Shown one piece after another: positions 24,801 through 36,318 of a stretch of 64,000 nt of DNA. A program made the position numbers and the translations under genes. Below the pieces are notes generated by a model, which was given only the letters and a program-made list of their open reading frames with translations, did not search any database and was not told the origin of the DNA. The DNA is taken from positions 29,515,253 to 29,579,252 of the forward strand of contig OX377203.1 in NCBI GenBank assembly GCA_947396885.1, written 5' to 3'. The DNA comes from Heligmosomoides polygyrus polygyrus (Eukaryota; Nematoda; Chromadorea; Rhabditida; Heligmosomidae). Position 1 is the first letter of the stretch; every line of letters starts with the position of its first letter.

Positions 24801-27800
24801 GCTCTTTGTTGCTGTTCCTTGTTCTTTTTTTTCAAATTGGTCTAAGGTATGTTGGCAATGTTTGCTGTTTTTCTACGGTTGTTTTCATCTATACACGAGG
24901 AAGCTTGTGTAGTAAATAAATAAATAAGCAAATAAATAAATAAATAAATGAGCAAATAAATAAATATCGCACTCAGCTACGTTTCAGGCAACAAACTATT
25001 ACGGGCGTTATGACGCGGCCAACATCCCACACTGCGAATAAATGCCGTGTGGCGCTCTAAACCACAACTCATTGTACTAGGGAAATGCGAAGACGCCCCG
25101 AAGCGCATCGACCTGCTCAAAAAAGATCAGCAGGTAGGCAGAAAATTCAGTAGTGGATTCTATGTGGAAACGGTAACGTGCTTCGGTATCGATAATCCTC
25201 CTATATCCCAAAGAGTAGAAGTCAAACCTGCAGAATCAGCGTCTTCGGCGGGAAGGCGAATTTCACATTAGCCGAGCGCATAGACCGCTCCAGAAGGTGC
25301 TGCGTTGTCGCCACACCAGCCGTCCAGTCGTCGACAATTAGCGGGCAAAGGTAAGTGCGGTCTACTTTGTTGTCCTTTAGGTTTCTGAAAAACACAGTGG
25401 TTCGTTCAGGTGAATAACAAAGACCACTGGGGAACCTCATGCAAAAGAGAATGAAGAGGGAAGCGAGCGAGATCTTACATCAACTCGACCAGTGGTTGTG
25501 CCCTGAGTAGCTGCCCGAAGAGAGCCGTCAGTACTTCTTCTGGATCTTTCTCCTCGCTGGTTAACCCTCGCATATGAGTGAGACTCTTCGCCAGCAGTTC
25601 GCGGACCTTCATGATGTGGTCTGCACGAACGTAGTGGAATCTTAAACAGATCGCATTTGGAAAAGGAAAGGCTAAAACTAGAACACTGAAATGTTTCTAA
25701 ACTAACAAGAGAAGGATATGGGGTTTGAGATAGGATTATATCACGAGATGCGGCTTCGAACGCTGATACCAAATGTGTCCAAATTCTGCTAAACACATCC
25801 GTGAACGGAGCTATGAACTATCGTTTTGGCTCCTTTGTCCTCAATCTACACACAGGGCGAGCCAATTACAAGAGAGCGAGCTCAAGTAGGTGGGAACTGC
25901 ACTAGCCCCTGCGCAGCGGTTGTGCAGGGGATGGAGGAGCGTCGTGGCGAGACGGAGTGGTTTGTGGTTCGACTCCCCTGTGATGGGGGAGGGGTTGCAC
26001 TTCCTAAAGAAGATCTGCCACGATCAGCCAAAGCTCTCTATGTCAAATCGAAACCGAAAAGGTCACCAGAAAAGTCTAGAAGTACAAGTATCGTGTCCAG
26101 GAACGAAATCTGACGACGCAAATAAAAGTAAATCTAGTAGAAAGCGGTGAAGGAGGTGGCGTATTAAAGGGTGAAGTATACAGGTCGGCTTAATCGGACT
26201 CTGTGAGATGCGGCACACACTCTACTTGTTGTTTATATCGTCAAAGCCGCCCCAAGAGGGATGGATGGCTTGGTTAGCCTGGAGGAACCCGAACCGAAAA
26301 CTTCGATCCGGGGCACGCGACAAGGGGTATCTCATTTGACTGCACTTCCACACGAACTTGTAGCATGATACATATATTGTCAAAAAATGCCATTAAGCAA
26401 CACTCACTTTCTCAGTGGGTATACAACCTCGGTGGCTAGCAACCTCTGAAGTTCCCGATACTGCGGAATGTCATCTCTGTTGGCCGGTCGCTCGAGCAAC
26501 CTTGAATCACAGAATGAGTAGTGAAACTACCTGCATAGCCCACGATACTTTTAAGGGTCCCTCAATGCGAAGAAAGATCGTTTACCTGTCAAAAGCCGTG
26601 CTCTGGACGAACATCGCGTACAAGGTGGCATCCAAGTAGCAGCTGTTTCGATGTCCTTGAATGCCTTTCATTCGCCCGACCAGATCGTCCGTGATCTTCC
26701 AGGGTTCGCACTTTGTCGGCTCCACACCACTGTCTATACTGCCGAAGTCTGTTCGTACTGAAAGCAGGATAGATAATAAAGTGCGGCGTCCGTCAATTTC
26801 TTTTTGGAATGCGCCACGCATTCTAGTTCTACGGAGCATCGCGGAGGCAATTTGAGTGCGTTATAAAGCCTATGCAACGACTGTCAGAAGCCAGACAACG
26901 CATGGAGGTAGTGTTACCTTCTTTCTAGACGCTTCTAACACAATTCATCAACCCCATAGGGATACAACACTCGATTGGCCTAGGCGAGACCCGAACCAAG
27001 AAACTAGATTTCGGGTGCACGTGACTGCCGACACCTCCGTTACGCTACCACGCGCCTATCACAGACTGAAGGATAGAGGATAAAAGACGACGAAGAGGAT
27101 AAAAGACGGCGTTAGTCAGTCCCTTTTTGGATGCGCCACGCATTCTACTTCTTTGGGGTATCGCGGAGGCAATATGAATTCGCATGTGGGCTACAGAATA
27201 ATTTGCGGTGGCTCACCGACAAACAAGTCAGTGTTTTATCTTCCTCTTTCCAGACATGTCCGGTGCCAATTAATCGACTTAGTACGAATGGACCCTAAAT
27301 CATTATGTCTCAGGGAATGCCACACACCCTAGGCTTGGTATTCCTGGACGGGATCCTGACGAAGAACCTCAATTGAGGGTGCACGTGACACTGCGCATCC
27401 TCAATCTGCGCTACCACGCCCCTAATAAAGAATACAGCACCCAAATGCATCCTTATCGTTAAAGTAGCGCCTTGGCAGCTATGATATCTAAAGAGATGAA
27501 GATTAAACCGCTAAACAAACAAACCTTGGCTTGGTGAGCCTCCCTTATCATTCGAACCACTCGGGTCGACTCGGCGATCCCTTCGCAGGGCAGAAGTCGG
27601 TACTAGAACCCCGTTCACCACTCCCGCGGCACTCGACATCGGTGCCTCGTAAGCAGGTCGCCAACCGGAAGGGGAGACGTCATCCTGAACAACTCGTTGA
27701 CTTTCGTACAACGAACCGAACTCTATCACTTTTTGAAGCCAATTCGAATCAGCCTTTAAAGTACAGATCTTTTCTAAAGTATGCCTGACCGCTTAGCGGA

Positions 27801-30800
27801 AGCTGTGGAAAGGCTTCATCAGAACCAGCAAGGAAAACTGATACACACCAGCTCAACAGATCGAATAAATAATTGAATTTAATTGCATTATGTTTCATAT
27901 ATAAGGGGCAAACATAATTTTGATGACTTGATTATGAGGTCATGGAGTCCACTGTCCATTTCACTATGCCCCCACCCTTCCCCCCCCCCCAAAAAAAAAA
28001 ACCGCATTCACGCAATCCGTACTCACCAGCTCAACAACTGCACTCTTCTCTATGTGGTCATGGTCGTCGCTCATTGCGTCACCGATCCAGCGGATTACTC
28101 CAGAACGACACGCACCAAGATGACAAACTTCTACGCAGCTACCTGAAGTAATGGAAACGTAGAACAGACACTAAAACAAAAGGCTATGTCAAGTACAACT
28201 TTTAGAGCACATTTCTAGGATGGAAGTGTAGCTGAAATCCTCGAATTTTCACCACCTTCGAAATGTTGGAGCGATCGCAACTGTGACTCACGCGAAAAGC
28301 GCAGCGTGACTACGCGACGTTCCCCTGGTCTATGGTCTCTTGACGAGATAAAGCGCAAGACATGCACTTTTTACTGCCTCTCGGCAAGTCTAATAAGGGC
28401 ATTTCAGCTAAGGCTGAAAGTCTACAGGATTGTGGCGAATGCAGAAGTGGTTATCATAGTCTCACACAGGACGGTTTTTAACGCAACAATAACTAGCTAC
28501 TCCACGAGCACAGACAGATGTCGGTAGATAATGGAGCACTGCGAAAGCTGGAAAGAAGCTGAAGTGCTTCTGAAACAGGGAGTGTGTTACCAAGTACTAA
28601 ATACCCAACCGATAGAGTGGTGCTAAAGCAGGACCACAACAGAGAAGCAATTATAGGGTGAACCAAAATAACGCGGACAAGATATTTTCGTCATAATTAT
28701 AAGACAACCAACAATTCGAGAAAACGTCAACTAAACTACAACAATACAAACACTAGGGTACGTCATCTTCAAGTGGTTTCGAAGTGGCCCCCATCGAGCG
28801 GATGCAGAGGGCCAAACGTTCCGCGAATTTATCGACGATGGGCCGCATGTTGTACCTGGGAGCAAATTCTGTTCACGGATGAGAAGCTGCTCACCGTGGA
28901 GCAGGCGCACAATCGCCAAAATGGTAGGATGTCTACAGGGGCTCCAAGCACCTCTGCTATCGTCCAAAACCCACAATCTGTCATGGTTTGGGGCGGAATC
29001 TGCGCCAGCGGCACGACCCCCTGGTTTTCGTGGATAAAGGAGTGAAAATCGACGAAGATGTGTACCAGCGAGACATTCTCGAATCCGTAATTCTTCTTTG
29101 GGCCCAGCAGTACTTTGGTGATGCCCACTGGACGTTCCAACAGGACCGCACCCGCACATAGCGCGAAGAGTGTAATTTTAAAGGCTAGGGTCGGCGTCAA
29201 ATGCCACCGCAGTCTCGAGTCCCTGAAGGAATCCTTGCGCCAGGAGTGGGAACGGTTGTCTCATGATGACCTGCGGCCCATCGCGAAACGTTTGGCCCCT
29301 CCAAGGGAGGCCACATCGAAGCCACTTGAACATGATGTGCCCTAATGTTTGTATCGCTGTAATTTAGTCATTGTTTTCTGGAAATGTTGGTTGTTTTATA
29401 ATTATGATAAAAAAAAGCTTGTCCACGTTATTTTGGTTCACCCTGTATACTTAGGAGCGGGAATCTATAGAGATAATTCCCCAGCATTTAGGATCAAAAT
29501 TGAAAAACACTCAGACTGTAGCATATGTGTTGGTTTCTGGCGTACTACTCTATTTGTGATTAAAAGCACTGCATTTGTATTGTTCACTGTTTAAGGTGTA
29601 CAACTAGTGCAATAAAAGAAATAAGAAATAACGTCAAGCCAAGGGAACTCGGAAGCGTTTTGAAAGGCTTGAAACTGGTCTCTAATGTGACGATGTGCTA
29701 ACATACTAGTCACTTCGGACCGTAGAGGATCTAGCTTGGCGGCGTAACACCACTAGTCGTTAATGTGATTTACACGGCCGGAGAGGAGGAAACGCACCAG
29801 AACAATCAATTCGCATCGAATTGGCTTGCCATCATCAGAGAGTGTGTTCGGTCGATGTTCCCATTAGTCGTGATTGGATGGCGTACTCCATCCCCACTAT
29901 GTAGGCCACATTCACGACTAGTACAGAATAAATAGCGACTGAGATACAGCTCCGATTCCGATAGCTCAGTTAGCCCTCCAAATTGGAAACATTATCTTTC
30001 TTCGACTTTATTAGGGGGGGGGGGGCAAAAGTAATGAGACAAAATGAAAAAAATCTTTATCTCTTTATAACTCAATTACAACTCAACGACGCTGAGGAGT
30101 GTATTTGCCATTAAGGGCAAGGACCTTGCTGCCATCGCTCAGCCAACTTCCTGATCCCATCCTTCCAGAACTGCTTGAGCCTGGTGTTGATCAACTGCTC
30201 GATATGGTTGTCAAGGACTGCTTGGGTTCTTGTGTCCCTTCCGACTAGGAAGTCCTGTAGGCTCAAGTAGTAGTGGTAGTTGCATGGAGAGATGTCCGGC
30301 GAATACGGTGGGTGAGGCATGTGAACGGAGCCCAGCAGCCAAGCTTATCCGTGCATACTTGTTCCCGATGGGGTGCGGCGTTGTCGAAGAGAAGAACCTT
30401 CTTGAAGCGCTGCGAATGAATAAGAGCGAGTCGCCGGCCCATCTCCTCTATTTCGTTCACCATGGCCTTGGAGTTCATCGCGGTGCTCTTGGGAAACAGC
30501 CTCCGGTAAACCGATCCATGGGCGCAGACCCAAAAGCTCCAAAGATGCTTCTCGCCGTGAACATCTCGCCGAACGAAGGTCGGTAACAATTCACCAGGCC
30601 TCACCCAGACTCGCTGCTTGGCAGGGTTAAGGTAGAAGACGTACTTCTCATCCTGCGTGAATATTAAGCCCAGGCTGCTCGGGGTTGAGAATTGGGGGAG
30701 ATTTGCGCGACACAGGTCGACTCGTCAGACTGGGGTTTCGGCATGGGACAGGCTGGGGTTTTTGGCATGCCTCTGGAAAGGGCGGAAATGGTAACTTCTC

Positions 30801-33800
30801 AGATGGGCTTCAGTAAGTAGCATACAAACATACAGATACAACAAGTAGGAATTCAGACTCCAGCCACGAGATATATGGACACGGCATGGGGTGTCTCATT
30901 ACTTTTGGCCCCCCCCCCCCCCCTAATAATTCAAGTTGCGACCCAGCAGTTCTGAAGCACGTCAAGCTTGCAACACTTTTAGATAAGAGAAACTTCAAAA
31001 CCTCTGCATCCCCAAGACCACATCAAACTGCATGGAAATCTGAAGGAACTTAACGAACGACAACATAGGATATATCATGGGAAGTGCAGACGAAACACAT
31101 AGTGGATCTGGGAGAAGCACTACTTCCTCATTAGCAAGTTATAGCTGATTAAGAGGAAGGCCGAAATATCATACGTTAAATTATAAGAAGACAAGTGCAA
31201 ATGCCGCGATCATTACATCTCAACAACAAGGAATTACTCGCTCGCTCTAACGCTTTCCACTAGGGTCACTCGGCATACCAGTGACAATTATGGTCGGCAA
31301 GTAGAAGAACAACAGTGACCTACGTGCTCCGCTTCGCCGACAGGAGCGATAGCGTTCAACGGTTTGTCCATAGTCCGCGACGGGGCGGCTGGTTATCCGG
31401 GCAAAGCATGTGCATCGACTCAGTGACCGCCTTACATTCACCGATTTGGTTCTCTGCCCAGATTAGTCCCTGCGCTAGAGAGCTGTGGCCAGCACTTTTA
31501 ATGTTTAAATCATCGCGCTAGTCTAGGCGAAAGACTGTGCATCCGGAAATCTGTCGTAGCTCCACAATCAATACGACTAATCGAACGTTTCTCAGCTCCT
31601 CAGGCCACTGAACATGAAGCTAATAATAAGCCAACAGCTAATGACTGCCAGCCGACTTCTACGTTATTATGAAAGGTGCTACAGGACAATTCTGTTATTC
31701 TGCTTTTTCCAAGATTTAAACCATTCAATACCGTTCGAGGCTACACCCTATTTTACTAAACTAAAACGAAAAAATAAGATAAAAATAAAAAAAGTAAAAA
31801 AAGTATGAACGGTAACAGCCTAAACCACTAGGAGAAATGACGTTGTGATTGGAGATTGCTTAGTCATAAAACTCGACGGACAATGAACCGACCCTAAAAA
31901 CCGATGTGACAAGATTGAGAGGCTTTAAACACTTTGGGACTCTGAAAGCTAGCATGACAGAGTAAGTGGGATACACATTCAGGGAAAAACTTGACACCAT
32001 CCAACTGCCACATGAGAGAACCGGATTGACACATGGATAACTGCTTCGGCGGCCCAGTATACAGCCTAGATACCAACTCAGTTATCAGTTGCACGTAGTT
32101 TGAGTGTTGTGTATGAAAAATCACCCTATACATAGATTCGAACATGCTACGATACTGGATGAACTACGAGCGCCCACCTTGATGGGATGGGTAGAATAAA
32201 AGAAAAGAATTTCAGCGTTATCCAAAGGTAAATCCCAAGCCAGGTTGCCAGAGAGACAGTCAAGATTATTTTGACGGCATGAAATGAATAACATGCCCAG
32301 CTATCAACTGGAAGAAAAAGAACGAAATCAGACCCACCTGTAAAAAAAGAGAGCAATAAAATCACGAAAAGCCACCTACCTACGGTAAATGAGTCAATCA
32401 TATAGTCCTCAGCTCGCATGACCGGTCGAGGTGGCACGGGCGGAGATGGCATGTCACGTAGTGATTCGGCAGACGCCTAGATATAAAATACTTCATTCAA
32501 TGTGTCGCGAAAATGTACCATATGTACCTGATCTTATACCAACGTATTTGTAAACTAACTCGAATCACTATGATAAGCAGACTAATCTATACCCCAGAAG
32601 GCTTGTTCTTAAGCGTGTGCTGATACTAAGTGGGTTTCTGCCAGCACCGCACCGACAAAGCGCTTAACACTGGTAGAACAGATCAGGTGGAATAGATTCA
32701 CCCATATAACGGTAAGAGCTGAGGAGGCTCCCACCAGGCGATGCTAAGGTTTACAGAACCGAGAAATGAAGAACATATGAAAATTCAAAGACTAGATAGA
32801 ACGAAAAAAAGGGGTAAAAATTAATGAAAGTCATAGCCAAAAATTTCGTTACTACATAAACCCTTGTTTAAAATCGAAACACAAGAACTTAGCATGGAAC
32901 GAGTCCGCATTGTGGTGATTTGTTGGCTAACGATTTGTGGTTTAGGCATTTCTGCACTTTTACAGAGCAAGGTGGAGGTGAGAGAAAGATCAAAGAGGAG
33001 CCTACAGGAAAAGCTCCAGATCACTGAAATCAACGAGGAAGTTAACGAAACGCGAAATTAATTGGAACACTTTTAATAAGACTATTAGCGATGTACGCAC
33101 CTGCTTCTGGATCACGGAAATATGCCTCGTGTTCGCGCTTCCATTCACGCCAATCGACCGTGGAATAACTTCCAGAGCTGACAGAAGTACGAAACCGGCA
33201 TGGTTTTCCGGAGTCTGGAACAGCACCTCGCCTTGGAACACTCCAGTGCCTTTGCCGACCCTTTCGTCCTGAAAGTTTGAGCGATAATGTAAAAATCTCT
33301 CTATCAATTGGAGCAAAAACTGCGTGCTGGCAGGGGTATGCAGCAGAAATAACTCAACGCATGACCTAACAATTAAACAATTAATTAACAACTACAGTAA
33401 GTTAAGCCGATATAAAAGTTACAGTACAGTAGCAGCAGTGGTTACAGCGTCCTCTACTTCACATGCGAATGCACAGTAACCTAACTACCCAATGCGTTTT
33501 GTATTTTCACTACCAACTAATCGAAGGCTGGAGAGACCATGGGCTCCAAGTATTAACCAGTAGGATTTGTTCCATTGAGCTTTTATTATATTCTTCTAGG
33601 AAGTGTTGTACAGGATAAGAAAAAATGTATTTCGTAACACACCTAAAAGAAAAAAGCAAAAGCGTAGCACGGAGTTAAGGATAACACTTGAATGAGAGCA
33701 TGGAAATTGAAGAAACCGTAAATAATAATACTTACAAAGTCGACTCCAGCATAGAGGTTGCTGTGACCTTTCAGATGGCCGATGAACTTGATGGTCCCTT

Positions 33801-34427
33801 TGTGTGCAACTCCCTCGGAGACCCAAACGCAGCGATCACCCACCATTGCGCCACCGGTGCTCACCGGGTCGTCGACTCTGAAGAGATTTTCGTTCGTAAG
33901 GGTACACATTGTGAAGGAAAGAATGATCATTTTAGGTGCCTCAAGAAAATGAGTGAAACTTGCGGGAAGAAAAGCAGAGTAATCCTTGCGTTAGTAGTCA
34001 AAACTGCCTCTTACCGGAAAGTTCTGTCGTGAACGGCCATCGCATGCGAGCTCTGACTCCTAGCTGGTGCCTGGTTCTGCGGACGGCTACGTTGCCGGGT
34101 TTCGCGGTCCTTCATATGATCTGCCCTCTCCCGAAAATGGTTTGGTTCATACTCGTCATAGGCATCTATCAGTTCGGGCTTCCGCCTCCGCTCGTAACGA
34201 GCGTCGTCATTCCAGGATATCAACTCATTTCCGTAGCTGGAAAAAGAGCAATAAGGGCATAAAAATGGACGCTTGCGCTAGTACCTACAACAGGCAGTCA
34301 CAACTGCTTAGCAGAAGAAAGGAGTAGAGACTCACGATTCAGAAGCCGACGAGGCACCAGTTCGCCTAGGCTCATAACTGGTATCGAGGCGGCGAATCGG
34401 GATAACGCGCTGCTCGCTAGGCATCAT
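18831..34427 (-). CDS. cyld-1: CYLD, ubiquitin-specific deubiquitinase
   Basis: Cysteine protease of the USP clan that cleaves Lys63/Met1-linked ubiquitin chains. Exons in coding order: 34427-34336, 34236-34015, 33877-33736, 33268-33101, 32476-32380, 28142-28027, 27753-27525, 26757-26586, 26500-26408, 25640-25479, 25384-25228, 23443-23362, 23302-23217, 22845-22726, 22203-22072, 19138-19052, 18992-18831. Phases agree at every junction, giving about 772 aa (human 956). The first CAP-Gly is in exons 3-4 ([13 protein letters not shown]) and the second starts in exon 6 ([10 protein letters not shown]). The USP domain has the nucleophile Cys in [10 protein letters not shown], the B-box-like cysteines in exons 13-14, His in ETSHYVAF and Asp in LFFDSMADR. 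The C-terminus has [15 protein letters not shown], matching the vertebrate end. The start of exon 7 is uncertain: a CAP-Gly-like tail lies in another frame just upstream. PRPF38B is nested in the intron before exon 16. Confidence 0.93.
19877..19878 (+). promoter_or_regulatory. Candidate spliced-leader acceptor of PRPF38B
   Basis: CATGCTTTTAG lies four bases before the ATG of the nested PRPF38B gene. No upstream coding exon fits, so trans-splicing or a very short 5' UTR is likely. Confidence 0.45.
19883..21419 (+). CDS. PRPF38B: Pre-mRNA-splicing factor 38B, nested in a CYLD intron
   Basis: Nuclear splicing protein of the PRP38 family, which acts at spliceosome activation. Eight exons: 19883-20254, 20309-20377, 20434-20513, 20573-20693, 20760-20891, 20947-21044, 21119-21277 and 21335-21419 (stop TAG). 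Phases are consistent and the introns are 52-74 nt, giving 371 aa. After a Gln/Pro-rich start ([20 protein letters not shown]), the PRP38 domain shows [57 protein letters not shown] and [15 protein letters not shown]. The C-terminus is a short Arg/Ser-rich tail ([16 protein letters not shown]) and an acidic end, much shorter than in vertebrates. Poly(A) signal AATAAA at 21539-21544. The whole gene lies between CYLD exons 15 and 16, on the opposite strand. Confidence 0.95.
21539..21544 (+). terminator. Poly(A) signal of PRPF38B
   Basis: AATAAA 120 nt after the PRPF38B stop codon. Confidence 0.7.
21826..21952. repeat. MITE with ~38-bp terminal inverted repeats
   Basis: Left arm GGGGCTAGATTCAGCAACCGC pairs with right arm GCGGCTGATGAATCTGGCCCC and continues to TCTAACGG/CCGTTAGA. 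It is non-coding and lies in the CYLD intron just downstream of PRPF38B. The ends resemble those of the element at 46793-46968. Confidence 0.7.
23673..24050. repeat. Decayed Tc1/mariner-like element end
   Basis: Starts with CAGGGTGTCTCAAAAAATG, a typical Tc1/mariner-type terminus. An inverted TTCTTTTAACGTTTT / AACGTTAAAAGAA pair lies at about 23842 and 24030. I found no matching right terminus, so the boundaries are uncertain. It lies in a CYLD intron. Confidence 0.35.
24910..24966 (+). repeat. (AAAT)n tail, possibly of a retroposon
   Basis: AAATAAATAAATAAG-type repeats follow a T-rich stretch. Such tetranucleotide tails end RTE-type LINEs, but no reverse transcriptase sequence is adjacent here. 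Confidence 0.5.
26180..26335 (-). repeat. SINE copy, diverged
   Basis: GATGCGGCACACACTCTACTT and GGATGGCTTGGTTAGCCTGG match family landmarks. Lies in the CYLD intron after exon 9. Confidence 0.5.
26790..27062 (-). repeat. tRNA-derived SINE copy
   Basis: Carries the family landmarks ATGCGCCACGCATTCTA at one end and, on the minus strand, a B box (GGTTCGGGTC-type) and A-box region at the other. Lies in the CYLD intron between exons 7 and 8. Confidence 0.6.
27117..27425 (-). repeat. tRNA-derived SINE copy
   Basis: Nearly tandem with the copy ending at 27062. GATGCGCCACGCATTCTACT is followed by the GCGGAGGCAATATGAAT and AAGTCAGTGTTTTATC blocks. The Pol III head is diverged. Confidence 0.6.
28654..29445 (+). 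mobile_element. Tc1/mariner transposon, internally deleted
   Basis: Terminal repeats AGGGTGAACCAAAATAACG(C/T)GGACAAG face each other, and TA dinucleotides flank at 28652-28653 and 29446-29447. A broken transposase reads on the plus strand: [40 protein letters not shown] and HWTFQQD, followed by a C-terminal [17 protein letters not shown] piece in another frame. The N-terminal DNA-binding part is missing. Inserted in the 3.9-kb-plus CYLD intron before exon 6. Confidence 0.85.
30014..30923 (-). mobile_element. mariner element with G-run termini, broken transposase
   Basis: Bounded by GGGGGGGGGCAAAAGTAATGAGAC-type inverted ends and TA at 30012-30013 and 30924-30925. The minus strand encodes a mariner catalytic region: [19 protein letters not shown] and, after a frameshift near 30310, [20 protein letters not shown]. 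The N-terminal half is absent. It is the second transposon in the same CYLD intron. Confidence 0.85.
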
Positions 34428-34433
34428 AACCCT
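34428..34433 (-). promoter_or_regulatory. Candidate spliced-leader acceptor of CYLD
   Basis: CACGTTGCAG ends at 34432, four bases before the first ATG of CYLD (two ATGs in tandem at 34427 and 34424). No upstream exon fits. Confidence 0.45.
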
Positions 34434-34870
34434 GCAACGTGCTGATCGGATCAGGAAATCAGGCATTCCGTTGGCAACATTTACTCGTAGCATTTTATTA
34501 TGAACCCATTTAGAATGATTGTGGTCGAAAACTACAGACCTTGTTCATCGCCAGAAAACGTTTTCTATCCAAGGACACTGATCTAGTGCCTCTAGGAGTG
34601 CCATGCGCTCTGCTTCTAAGTGCTACTATAAGAAAAACACAACGTGCGCACTGATACACCTAGTTTACAGAGGTCGCTAATGGATGAATGAGTTAGTGTT
34701 CTCCTCTCCCAGACAATTCTGGTGGAGTCCGCGGCCCTACAGAATGACGGAGGAGTGGTTCTGGACGTAGCTAAAGCTAACATCGATTCGTTGAGTGCGA
34801 AATGCTTTGAAAGCTCTAGAAGAAAGTCAAAACTCCATAACCAGCAAAGAGGCCTCATTGTTCTACTGTA

Positions 34871-35768
34871 CAGGGTGCGTTAAAAGTATTGACCCACTAA
34901 ACGTAAGCGTTAAAAAATACAAAATGTCAACAATGATCTGGCGAACAGAACAGCATCACTTGTATTTTATATGGGCTTCTTAGCTGCGAATGCAGGGGCG
35001 AAGACGCCGGGGAAAGGCATCGACGGTGCGCCGCAAGTTGTCCACGTCGATTTCGCTCCATGCTTTGACCAGATCATCCTTCACTGACTTCATACTTTGG
35101 AGGGAAGTAGTGCAAGCCTTGCTTTCCAAAACTTCCCATTTAGAGGAATTCAGCGGATTCAAATCCGGTCTATACAGAGGGCATTCCTCTGCCGAAATGA
35201 AATCCTTCAAGTTGGCGCGGCACCAGTCCTGAACAATCCTCGACTCTGCGCAGGAGTCTAATCCTGCTGGAAGACATACGGCTCACTCTCGGGGTGGGAT
35301 TCATACAAAGGAACCAGTTGCTTCTTTAGGACATCAATACAGACAGTACTGCTGATTTATCTTCACTCCTGTGTCCACGAAAACGAGAGACGCTTGTGAT
35401 GAATGCGCAAACCATGATACTGGCCGGATGCGCCTCCCTTGCAGAGAGCCTTCCGCCAGAATTAGCACTTTGGAAGTCCTTGCAGAGTACGTAACACTTT
35501 CACAAGTTGAATGCCCAAAAGTACCAAGTCACTGAAGGTCAAAGCATAGAATAAAATCGACGTAGACCACTTGCGGCGCACCGTCGATGTTTTTCCTCGG
35601 CGTCTTCGCCCCTGCATTCGCAGCAAGGAAGCCCATATAAAATACAAGTGATGCTCTTCTGTTCGCTAGATCACTGTCGAGATTTTGTATATAAACTTGT
35701 TAAATTTTATAATGTATTGCTATTTCTAACGTTTACGTTTAGTGAGTCAATACTTTTTACGCACCCTG
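34871..35768 (-). mobile_element. Tc1-like element rearranged into a foldback
   Basis: Ends CAGGGTGCGTTAAAAGTATTGA and its complement, flanked by TA at 34869-34870 and 35769-35770. On the minus strand the left part encodes the transposase C-terminus (ECPLYRPDLNPLNSSKWEVLE). About 200 bp of each end are inverted copies, so the transposase C-terminus is present in both arms. Confidence 0.8.
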
Positions 35769-35856
35769 TAGTACTTTTTCGATGTATGCAGAAAGTGTGG
35801 GTGGTAACACAGTGAAGGCGCCGACTGTCGCGCCACGCTGAATCGTGGATCTCGAT

Positions 35857-35927
35857 TCGGCTCATGCTTAGACCAACCAAGCCTTCCATCCCTTCGAGGT
35901 CGGTGAATTTGTATCAGACTTATCTGA
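35857..35927 (+). repeat. Left half of SINE split by foldback copy 2
   Basis: AAGCCTTCCATCCCTTCGAGG ... CAGACTTATCTGA is the SINE body up to the insertion point. Confidence 0.6.
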
Positions 35928-36247
35928 CGAGGAGGGTCAAAGAGCTCACCCTGGAGTTTCTCAAAGCGACCTATACAGGGTTGTAGGGCATTGTCTGGGA
36001 AGCACCATAGTGGTTTCCAAATTTCCTGCGGACCTCTGGGTAGGTCAAAAATGGCAAAAAAAACTGTACCGCTTCAGTGCGGGCCGATAACGCAAAACTG
36101 ACGCCTGGAATGCCCTTGTCGTGCCCACAAATAGTCCTGCAAAACGTTTGAAGCTTCAATCATTGCTAGAACCTAGGAATTGATTAATTCCTAACTGAAG
36201 CGAGGCGGCGCATTTACGGGAGGCGCGCGCCACTAGGACGCCAGCGG

Positions 36248-36318
36248 CTGGATGGCGGAGTGGTTAGCGTGGCGGACTTGCGGGTGGGAGGTCGAGGGTT
36301 CGATTCCGGCGGTGTGGC
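36248..36318 (+). repeat. tRNA-derived sequence in left arm of foldback copy 2
   Basis: GATGGCGGAGTGGTTAGCG (A box) and GGTTCGATTCCGG (B box) are spaced as in a serine tRNA. Acceptor-stem pairing is not convincing. Confidence 0.65.

Noticed and set aside
25915..25985. Possible tRNA (GGCGAGACGG and GGTTCGACTCCCC)
   Set aside because: The A and B boxes are only about 20 nt apart, too close for a tRNA; probably a SINE or tRNA fragment.
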